Source of the DNA: Thermoplasmata archaeon
GTDB lineage: Archaea > Thermoplasmatota > Thermoplasmata > Lutacidiplasmatales > UBA184
DNA: 6,054 bases
Direction: 5' to 3'
Assembly (NCBI GenBank): GCA_030044105.1
Contig: JASHWL010000182.1
Coordinates: 1 to 6,054, forward strand
Position numbers and translations under genes: made by a program. Below, in pieces: positions 1-4,698 of the stretch; position 1 is the first letter of the stretch, and every line of letters starts with the position of its first letter. Below the pieces are notes generated by a model that worked only from the letters and a program-made list of their open reading frames with translations, had not been told where the DNA came from and searched no databases.

Positions 1-96
1 GAGGAGTACCAGGACCTGCGGCTGATCCGCCCCACCGCGAAGTACGTGGGCCCGACCGATCTGACCTACGTGCCGATCCGGGACCGCACCGGCTAG
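1..96 (+). CDS. C-terminal end of an unidentified protein (5' partial)
   Basis: Frame 1 is open from the first base to a TAG stop at 94-96, giving 31 residues that end in VPIRDRTG. The codons are G/C-ending at most third positions, like the surrounding genes, which supports real coding sequence. No catalytic motif or diagnostic domain is visible in so short a tail, and I do not recognise the family. The gene is convergent with the mptD-like gene, and the two stop codons overlap inside the tetranucleotide CTAG at 93-96. Because the two transcripts run into each other with no spacer, any terminator for this gene would have to lie inside the neighbouring coding region. The start and the rest of the protein are outside the window. 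Confidence 0.7.
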   Translation, partial: EEYQDLRLIRPTAKYVGPTDLTYVPIRDRTG

Positions 97-491
97 GACC
101 GCGGCCGCCGCCGCGCCGGTCGCACGCGGACCACCCGCATCAGGGGGTAGCGGAGATCCGGGCGGTGGGCCAGGCGCGCCTCGACCTCGTCGGCGCCGTC
201 CTTGAGGCGCACGGTGACGTCGAGCATCTCGGCCCGCAGATAGGCGTAGGCGTACCGGCCCCGGCCCACGGGTCCCGCGGCCCCGGGGTCGATCCGGACC
301 CGCACCGCGACCACGTACGGCTGGAGCCCGACGGCGCGCTCGATCGTGCGGGCGACCCCGGCGGCGGTCCGCGCGGAGACCGGCATCCCGAGGTACTGGT
401 GGAACACGCCCCCGAGCTTCACGCCGGCCTCGAACAGGAGCGCCTCGCGGCGCGAGAGCGGGGCGTCGTGGACCGAGGCGGGCCGCGTCAT
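93..491 (-). CDS. mptD: Archaeal 7,8-dihydroneopterin aldolase (MptD family)
   Basis: This 132-residue protein resembles the archaeal MptD family (about 120 residues), which cleaves 7,8-dihydroneopterin to 6-hydroxymethyl-7,8-dihydropterin and glycolaldehyde in the cytoplasm, a step towards methanopterin or folate cofactors. What I see is the family-like N-terminal stretch REALLFEAGVKLGGVFHQY (residues 15-33), then a GLQPYV segment at 55-60 and a DLRYPLMRV segment near the C-terminus. E21, Q57 and Y115 are my candidates for the conserved active-site Glu, Gln and Tyr of the family; this matching is from memory. The arginine-rich last ten residues look like a dispensable tail. The ATG at 489-491 overlaps the stop of the upstream synthase gene (ATGA), which fixes the start and suggests translational coupling. 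An open frame continues upstream of this ATG, but only as the antisense/alternate-frame shadow of the synthase gene. Confidence 0.8.
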   Translation of the reverse strand: MTRPASVHDAPLSRREALLFEAGVKLGGVFHQYLGMPVSARTAAGVARTIERAVGLQPYVVAVRVRIDPGAAGPVGRGRYAYAYLRAEMLDVTVRLKDGADEVEARLAHRPDLRYPLMRVVRVRPARRRPRS

Positions 492-1249
492 GGCGCCGGC
501 GCCCCCGGCGCATGCGAGGTGCGATCCACCGTGAACGGACCCACGACGTAGTAGAGGGCCACGCCCACGAGCAGGACGTACCCGGCGACGAGCGCGACGT
601 CGTAGAGCCCCGTGCCCATCGCCGGTCGGAACTGGAGGATCACGAGGCTCACGGCGGCCGCGACGCCGCTGATCGCGGACGGCCACCGGAGCCGCGCCCC
701 CCGTCGGATCTTCGGGTACGGGATCGGGGCGACCATCAGCACCGCCAGCGCGCTCGCGCCGATGAGGACCGCCAGCGGCTGGACCGTCTGGAACGCCGGC
801 GTGTCGTGGAAGAGGAGGGCGACGATGAGGGCGAGGGCCGACTGCGGCGTCGGGATGCCGAGGAAGTAGCCGCGCTGGAATCCGCGGGCGGTGAAGTAGG
901 TCAGCCGCGCGAGCGCCGCGGCCAGGTAGACGCCCGCGACCACGATCGTCCACGGCGCCCAGGCCTGCCAGGTCGCGACGTTCGCGGTGTGGACCGCGAG
1001 GAGGAACGCGGGGGCGACCCCGAAGGTGATGCCGTCCGCGATCGAATCGAGGTAGCGGCCGAGCGCGCTCGGCGGGCGCGGGCTGCGACGGGAGAGCATG
1101 CCGTCGAGCCCGTCGAAGCCGATCGCGGCCGCGATGAGGAACATCGCCCAGAGCGGGTTGCCGGCCAGCACGTAGAGGACCGCGCCGACCCCGAGCAGCG
1201 CGTTCGCTAGGGTCGCGAGGTTCGCGAGGACCCGCCAGCGATCGGTCAC
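488..1249 (-). CDS. pssA: CDP-alcohol phosphatidyltransferase, probable archaetidylserine (phosphatidylserine) synthase
   Basis: The 253-residue membrane protein carries the CDP-alcohol phosphotransferase signature: D46-x2-D49-G50-x2-S53-R54, then G64-x3-D68-x3-D72. The acidic residues bind the metal and CDP-lipid. The following DSIADGITFGVAPAF stretch resembles the serine-specific subgroup, which joins serine to CDP-diacylglycerol or, in archaea, CDP-archaeol. About six to eight hydrophobic segments follow across residues 8-240. Two details differ from the usual motif: Ser replaces Ala before the Arg, and nine residues separate that Arg from the Gly instead of the more common eight. The start is a GTG at 1247-1249, overlapping the decarboxylase stop (GTGA); it puts the signature at the expected distance from the N-terminus. 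Pairing with the decarboxylase gene immediately upstream is the best evidence that serine, rather than inositol or glycerol phosphate, is the acceptor. Headgroup specificity remains an inference. Confidence 0.88.
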   Translation of the reverse strand: MTDRWRVLANLATLANALLGVGAVLYVLAGNPLWAMFLIAAAIGFDGLDGMLSRRSPRPPSALGRYLDSIADGITFGVAPAFLLAVHTANVATWQAWAPWTIVVAGVYLAAALARLTYFTARGFQRGYFLGIPTPQSALALIVALLFHDTPAFQTVQPLAVLIGASALAVLMVAPIPYPKIRRGARLRWPSAISGVAAAVSLVILQFRPAMGTGLYDVALVAGYVLLVGVALYYVVGPFTVDRTSHAPGAPAP

Positions 1250-1872
1250 GGGCCCTCCCGGGCGATCGTCGTCTCGCCGGCGCGGACGCGGTCTCCGACC
1301 CGGACCACGGGGGTCGCCCCGGCGCCGGGCAGGAGGACGTCCACCCGCGAGCCGAGGACGACCATGCCGAACCGGTCGCCCTTCCGGCCGTCCCATCCGG
1401 TCCGGACGAACGACACCAGACGCCGGGCCACGATCCCGGTCATCTGCACGACCTCCACCGGCCCGAGCGCGGTCTCCAGGAGGTAGTGCCGCTGCACGTT
1501 GTGGTCCGCGTCCGGTCGGTACGCCGGGCGGAACCCCGCGCCGGCGTCCCCGATCGAGGCGACGCGGGCGTCCACCGGGAGCCGGTTCACGTGCACGTCG
1601 GTCACGTTCATGAAGACCGAGACCCGCCAGCGGTCGCCCTCCCGGGCGACCGAGCGGACCCGCCCGTCGGCGGCGGAGACGATCCCCGGACCGGGCCGGC
1701 GCTCCGGGTCCCGGAAGAACCACGCGAGGAATGCCACGACGGCCGTGGCGACCCCCAGTCCCGCCCACGCGGCGAGCGGGTGGGGGAGGATCCCGAGCGC
1801 GAACAGGGCGGCGAAGAGGACCAGGACGGCCGCGACCGCCCCGAGAGGTCGGCCGGCGCCCGGGGCGAACAC
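1246..1872 (-). CDS. psd: Phosphatidylserine/archaetidylserine decarboxylase proenzyme
   Basis: This 208-residue protein belongs to the short pyruvoyl-dependent decarboxylase family that converts phosphatidylserine (archaetidylserine in archaea) to the ethanolamine lipid at the membrane. Two hydrophobic segments at about residues 11-30 and 35-53 anchor the N-terminus. Family hallmarks follow in order: FFRDPERRP (52-60), SAADGRV (66-72), VFMNVTDVHVNRLPVD (86-101) and, near the C-terminus, VLGSRVD (172-178). Members self-cleave between Gly and Ser of the GS pair, here G174/S175; the Ser becomes the pyruvoyl group of the small subunit. The length is normal for the short archaeal/bacterial form. 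I chose the GTG at 1870-1872, five bases after the S10 stop, because the frame upstream of it lies over S10 and encodes arginine-rich nonsense. Its stop overlaps the start of the synthase gene, whose product would supply its substrate. Confidence 0.9.
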   Translation of the reverse strand: MFAPGAGRPLGAVAAVLVLFAALFALGILPHPLAAWAGLGVATAVVAFLAWFFRDPERRPGPGIVSAADGRVRSVAREGDRWRVSVFMNVTDVHVNRLPVDARVASIGDAGAGFRPAYRPDADHNVQRHYLLETALGPVEVVQMTGIVARRLVSFVRTGWDGRKGDRFGMVVLGSRVDVLLPGAGATPVVRVGDRVRAGETTIAREGP

Positions 1873-1877
1873 GCGCC

Positions 1878-2189
1878 TTATCCGGTCAGGACGATCTCGA
1901 TGTTGACGCCGTCGGGCACCTGGATGCGCATGACCTGGCGGAGGGCCCGCTCGTCGGCGTCGATGTCGATCAGGCGCTTGTGGATCCGCATCTCCCAATG
2001 GTCGATCGTGCTCGTGCCGCCGCCGTCCGGTCCCTTGCGGATCGGGACCTTGAGCTTCTTCGTCGGGAGGGGAATGGGGCCCGCGATCTGGACCCCGGTC
2101 TTGCTCGAGATCTCCCGGATCTGCTTGCAGATCGAGTCGACCTTCTTCGAGTCGGTCCCGCTGAGGGAGATCCGGGCCTTCTGCGGCAT
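1878..2189 (-). CDS. rps10: Small ribosomal subunit protein uS10
   Basis: The 103-residue product is an ordinary archaeal uS10, a component of the 30S head that also has NusE-like roles in transcription in other organisms. The beginning (QKARISLSGTDSKKVDSIC) and the central GPIPLPTKKLKVPIRKGPDG loop region are typical, and the DHWEMRIHKRLIDI segment at residues 63-76 is a family hallmark. Length matches the family's usual 100-105 residues. The ATG at 2187-2189 is preceded by a good Shine-Dalgarno sequence, GGAGG on the minus strand at 2198-2202, eight bases away. It lies 42 bp downstream of the EF-1A gene on the same strand, the conserved archaeal EF-1A/S10 order, and five bp upstream of the decarboxylase gene, so it sits at the junction of the translation and lipid parts of the operon. 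Confidence 0.97.
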   Translation of the reverse strand: MPQKARISLSGTDSKKVDSICKQIREISSKTGVQIAGPIPLPTKKLKVPIRKGPDGGGTSTIDHWEMRIHKRLIDIDADERALRQVMRIQVPDGVNIEIVLTG

Positions 2190-2231
2190 CGATGGTCCCT
2201 CCCCTCGGTCGGACGCGCCCCGCGGGGTCGC

Positions 2232-3509
2232 CTACTCCCGCTTCTTGATGTCGACGACGACGCCCGCGGCGACGGTCTGACCCATGTCGCGGACGGCGAA
2301 GCGGCCCAGCTGCGGGAACTCCTTGTACTTCTCGAGGACGAGCGGGCGCTTCGGCGTGATGCGGACGACCGCCGCGTCCCCGGTCTTGAGGGTCTGCGGG
2401 TTCTCCTCGGCCGTCTGGCCCGTCTTCGGGTCGAGGCGCTTCAGCAGCTCGGTGAACTCGCAGGCGACCTGCGCCGTGTGCGCGTGGAAGACCGGCGTGT
2501 AGCCGACGGTGATCACGCTCGGGTGGTTCAGGACCTGGATGTTCGCGGTGAAGCTCTCGACGACCGTGGGCGGGCTCGAGACGGGGCCCGCGACGTCGCC
2601 GCGCCGGATATCGTTCTTGTCGATGCCGCGGACGTTGAATCCGACGTTGTCGCCGGGCAGCGCCTCCTGCACCGCCTCGTGGTGCATCTCGATCGACTTG
2701 ACCTCGCCCGACTTCCCGCTGGGGAGGAAGATGATCTTGTCGCCGATCTTGACCTTCCCGGTCTCGACGCGGCCCACCGGGACCGTCCCGATGCCCGTGA
2801 TCGTGTAGACGTCCTGGACCGGCAGGCGGAGCGGCTTGTCGGTCGGCTTCTCGGGGACCTTCAGGTTGTCGAGCGCCTGGAGGAGGGTCGGGCCCTTGTA
2901 CCAGGGCATGTTGGCGCTCGCCTTGTTGATGTTGTCGTCCTTGAACGCCGAGATCGGGATGAACACGACCTGCTCCGCGACCTTGTAGCCGACGTTCTTG
3001 AGCAGCTTCGTCAGCTCCTCCTTGAGGTCGTTGTACTTCGCCTCGGAGTAGTTCACCTCCTGGCGGTCCATCTTGTTGATCGCGCAGATCAGCTGGTTGA
3101 CCCCGAGCGTCCGGGCGAGGAAGATGTGCTCCCGGGTCTGCTCCTGCACGCCTTCGGCGGCGGAGACCACGAGCACGGCCGCATCGGCCTGGCTCGTGCC
3201 GGTGATCATGTTCTTGACGAAGTCCCGGTGGCCCGGCGCGTCGATGATCGTGAAGTAGTACTTCTGGGTGTCAAAGCGGCGGTGCGCGATGTCGATCGTG
3301 ACGCCGCGCTCGCGCTCCTCCTTGAGGTCGTCCATCACCCAGGCGAACTCGAACGTCGCCTTGCCCTTCGCCTCGGCCTCGGCGCGGTACTTGTCGATCT
3401 CCTCCTGACGGATCACCCCCGTGTCCAGGAGCAGCCGACCGACGGTAGTGGACTTCCCGTGGTCGACGTGGCCGATGAAGACGATGTTGAGGTGGGGCTT
3501 CTGCGCCAT
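2232..3509 (-). CDS. tuf: Translation elongation factor 1-alpha (EF-Tu equivalent)
   Basis: This 425-residue GTPase delivers aminoacyl-tRNA to the ribosomal A site. The G-domain motifs are all present: GHVDHGKS (13-20, P-loop), ERERGVTI (65-72, switch I), DAPGH (90-94), NKMD (145-148) and SAF (187-189). Domains 2 and 3 follow, with archaeal/eukaryotic-type sequence such as VQDVYTITGIGTVPVGRVETG (from 231) and the C-terminal LGRFAVRDMGQTVAAGVV block. Length is normal and there is no frameshift. The insertion between G1 and G2, containing an acidic/lysine helix at about 33-50, is the EF-1A form and separates it from bacterial EF-Tu. The ATG at 3507-3509 has GGAG on the minus strand at 3520-3523, ten bases upstream, and a TATA-like box further up. 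It is the probable first gene of the run EF-1A, S10, decarboxylase, synthase, mptD. Confidence 0.98.
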   Translation of the reverse strand: MAQKPHLNIVFIGHVDHGKSTTVGRLLLDTGVIRQEEIDKYRAEAEAKGKATFEFAWVMDDLKEERERGVTIDIAHRRFDTQKYYFTIIDAPGHRDFVKNMITGTSQADAAVLVVSAAEGVQEQTREHIFLARTLGVNQLICAINKMDRQEVNYSEAKYNDLKEELTKLLKNVGYKVAEQVVFIPISAFKDDNINKASANMPWYKGPTLLQALDNLKVPEKPTDKPLRLPVQDVYTITGIGTVPVGRVETGKVKIGDKIIFLPSGKSGEVKSIEMHHEAVQEALPGDNVGFNVRGIDKNDIRRGDVAGPVSSPPTVVESFTANIQVLNHPSVITVGYTPVFHAHTAQVACEFTELLKRLDPKTGQTAEENPQTLKTGDAAVVRITPKRPLVLEKYKEFPQLGRFAVRDMGQTVAAGVVVDIKKRE

Positions 3510-3543
3510 CGAGAGTGGACTCCGGGCGCGGCCAAAAGGTACC

Positions 3544-3551
3544 CCTATTTA
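3544..3551 (-). promoter_or_regulatory. TATA-like box of the EF-1A operon
   Basis: The minus strand reads TAAATAGG here, an AT-rich island in otherwise GC-rich sequence, about 35 bases upstream of the EF-1A ATG. Archaeal TATA boxes sit about 25 bases before the transcription start, which would predict a start near 3520-3525 and a short leader of some 10-15 bases. The placement and the high expression expected of EF-1A support the call, but no transcript start can be seen from sequence. Confidence 0.55.
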
Positions 3552-3567
3552 GGTATTGTCACGCCGA

Positions 3568-3586
3568 ACGCCGAAGAAATCGGCGT
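3568..3586 (-). terminator. Hairpin between the VOC gene and the EF-1A promoter
   Basis: A perfect 7-bp stem with a 5-base loop occurs 26 bases downstream of the VOC stop codon: ACGCCGA, AGAAA, TCGGCGT on the plus strand. The left arm is duplicated in tandem (3561-3567 and 3568-3574), so two alternative pairings are possible. On the transcribed minus strand the loop is TTTCT, but no long T-run follows. Archaeal termination depends mainly on U-rich tracts, so the hairpin could equally be an RNA processing or protective 3' structure, or a chance product of GC-rich DNA. Confidence 0.3.
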
Positions 3587-3612
3587 CCGGCGCCGGCGGT
3601 GGAGCCCGCGCG

Positions 3613-4038
3613 CTATTCGGCCGGCCCGAGCGAGATCTCGTTGCCGTCCGGGTCGACGACCATCGCCCACCAGCCCCATTCCTCGTGCTTGGGCGCCTGG
3701 CTGAAGCGGACCCCGTTCGCCTGCAGCGCGGCGCACGCCGTCTCGAAGTCCCCGGCCAGGCGGAGCTGAATGCCCTGGTTGCCCGGTTCGAGGAGCTCCT
3801 TGTCCATCCAGTCGGAGGTCTGGCACAGGTGGATGAGGCCGCCTTCGCCCCGACGGCCGACCGTCACCCAGTGGTCCATATTCTCCACGACCTCGAGCCC
3901 GAGCCGCTGCGTGTACCACTCGACCGACCTCGGGCGGTTCGACACGAGCACCGCCACCGACCAGAAATGCGGCGCGGGCGACTTCGACTTCGCGGGTCCG
4001 GTCTTCGACTTCGAGGGGCTCTTCTTGCGGGCGGGCAT
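3613..4038 (-). CDS. VOC/glyoxalase-fold protein with a basic N-terminal tail
   Basis: The 141-residue protein has a single vicinal-oxygen-chelate domain from about residue 23 to the end. Recognisable parts are the first strand and helix (FWSVAVLVSNRPRSVEWYTQRLGLEVVE), a second half beginning near GIQLRLAGDFETACAAL, and the terminal DPDGNEISL strand (129-137). The family includes glyoxalases, dioxygenases and antibiotic-binding proteins, usually as dimers. The positions that normally carry metal ligands appear substituted here (S27, G89 and S136, with H70 at the fourth), so I assign no reaction. Residues 2-22 are a Lys/Ser/Pro/Ala tail outside the fold. The ATG at 4036-4038 is preceded by GAGGA on the minus strand (4043-4047); an in-frame ATG at 4081-4083 is possible but has no clear ribosome binding site and overlaps the promoter-like element. 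The gene may be monocistronic, ending before the EF-1A promoter. Confidence 0.8.
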   Translation of the reverse strand: MPARKKSPSKSKTGPAKSKSPAPHFWSVAVLVSNRPRSVEWYTQRLGLEVVENMDHWVTVGRRGEGGLIHLCQTSDWMDKELLEPGNQGIQLRLAGDFETACAALQANGVRFSQAPKHEEWGWWAMVVDPDGNEISLGPAE

Positions 4039-4067
4039 CGCTTCCTCGCCCCCGAGAGCCCGACCCG

Positions 4068-4075
4068 ACTTATGA
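4068..4075 (-). promoter_or_regulatory. TATA-like element upstream of the VOC gene
   Basis: The minus strand reads TCATAAGT about 30 bases before the VOC ATG at 4038. It is one of only two AT-rich spots in the intergenic region. At this distance transcription would begin a few bases before the Shine-Dalgarno-like GAGGA, leaving a very short leader. The match to the archaeal TATA consensus is moderate. Confidence 0.35.
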
Positions 4076-4138
4076 GGCTCCATGGGGGTTCGCGGAACGC
4101 CTTCGGGCCCCCGCCCCAGCAACCGATTTAGCGGAGGA

Positions 4139-4193
4139 GCGGGTCCCCCGCCTTCACCGTTCCGGGGGCTCCCCCGGCGCGGTGCGTGGCACC
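4139..4193 (+). promoter_or_regulatory. Three consecutive inverted repeats before the MBF1 start codon
   Basis: Three perfect short inverted repeats lie one after another: GCGGG-TCC-CCCGC (4139-4151), CCGGGGG-CT-CCCCCGG (4162-4177) and GGTGC-GTG-GCACC (4181-4193). The last ends on the base before the ATG at 4194. If transcription starts after the weak TATA-like ATTTA at 4126-4130, they would be in the mRNA leader and could hide the start site; no Shine-Dalgarno sequence is visible near this ATG. Alternatively one or more may be DNA operators. GC-rich sequence produces short palindromes readily, so function is unproven, but the positions are given as seen. Confidence 0.45.
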
Positions 4194-4646
4194 ATGCTCT
4201 GCGAGATGTGCGGCAAGGACGTCGCGTCGACCTCGCGCGTGCGCATCGAGGGATCGGTCCTCCGCCTCTGCCCCGACTGCGCAAGGTTCGGCAAGCCGAT
4301 CGACCCGCCGCCGGTGCCGGCGGCCGCTCGCTCGATCCCGCCCCCGACGCGCTACGGCGGAGGCGCCTCCCGGTCCGCGACGGGTCCTCGGCGGATGGAG
4401 GAGCGCGATCTCTACGTCGAGATCGGCGAGCTCGAGCTCGCCCCGGACTGGCCAAAGCGCCTCCGGGCCGCGCGGGAGGGGCTGCGCTGGACGCCCGAGG
4501 ACCTCGCGAAGAAGCTGAACGAGAAGAAGTCGATCGTGCTGAAGCTCGAGAGCGGCGGGTTCCACCCGCCGGACGACCTCGTGCGCCGCGTGGAGCGCCT
4601 GCTGAAGGTCCGGTTGCGCGCGGACGCGTCGACCGCGACGGCCTGA
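4194..4646 (+). CDS. mbf1: MBF1-like transcription factor (zinc ribbon plus Cro/C1-type HTH)
   Basis: The 150-residue protein has the archaeal multiprotein-bridging-factor-1 layout. An N-terminal zinc ribbon uses C3-x2-C6 and C26-x2-C29. A flexible Pro/Ala/Gly-rich linker spans about 37-66, and a short acidic/hydrophobic segment (YVEIGELELAPDW, 74-86) precedes a Cro/C1-type helix-turn-helix at about 87-140. The HTH shows the expected LRAAREGLRWTPEDLAKKLN and IVLKLESGGFHP pattern. Archaeal MBF1 has been linked to transcription and to the ribosome, so its exact role is uncertain. I chose the ATG at 4194 because family members begin with a short M-x-CE-x-CG stretch; a GTG at 4182 in the same frame would add four residues inside an inverted repeat. 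It is divergent from the VOC gene and 52 bp upstream of the thiolase gene on the same strand. Confidence 0.9.
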   Translation: MLCEMCGKDVASTSRVRIEGSVLRLCPDCARFGKPIDPPPVPAAARSIPPPTRYGGGASRSATGPRRMEERDLYVEIGELELAPDWPKRLRAAREGLRWTPEDLAKKLNEKKSIVLKLESGGFHPPDDLVRRVERLLKVRLRADASTATA

Positions 4647-4660
4647 GCCCGGCCCGAACC

Positions 4661-4668
4661 TTTACAAG
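4661..4668 (+). promoter_or_regulatory. TATA-like box of the thiolase gene
   Basis: TTTACAAG lies in the 52-bp spacer after the MBF1 stop and 31 bases before the thiolase ATG at 4699. That distance would put the transcription start near 4688-4692 and leave a leader of roughly ten bases that could include the AAGGT ribosome-binding-like sequence (4690-4694). This suggests the thiolase can be transcribed apart from MBF1. Confidence 0.5.
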
Positions 4669-4698
4669 CCGAGACCGCTCGGCGGCCGCAAGGTAGCC

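Noticed and set aside
492..953. N-terminal extension of the mptD frame.
   Set aside because: It overlaps the membrane synthase on the same strand in another frame, is arginine/proline-rich nonsense, and the ATGA overlap at 488-491 gives a natural start.
1250..1768. Upstream extension of the synthase frame.
   Set aside because: It overlaps the decarboxylase gene and has only GC-frame-shadow composition; the GTG at 1249 gives a protein of normal length.
1731..3704. A 657-codon plus-strand frame opposite EF-1A, S10 and the decarboxylase.
   Set aside because: It is antisense to three confidently identified genes and is full of Asp/Arg/Leu/Val repeats that mirror their codons; no domain is recognisable.
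3978..4017. Direct repeat of TTCGACTTCG in the VOC 5' coding region.
   Set aside because: It is explained by repeated Lys-Ser-Lys codons in the basic tail rather than by a separate DNA repeat element.
4182..4193. GTG start four codons upstream of the chosen MBF1 start.
   Set aside because: Archaeal MBF1 proteins usually begin right before the CE-x-CG zinc-ribbon motif, and this GTG lies inside an inverted repeat without a Shine-Dalgarno sequence.
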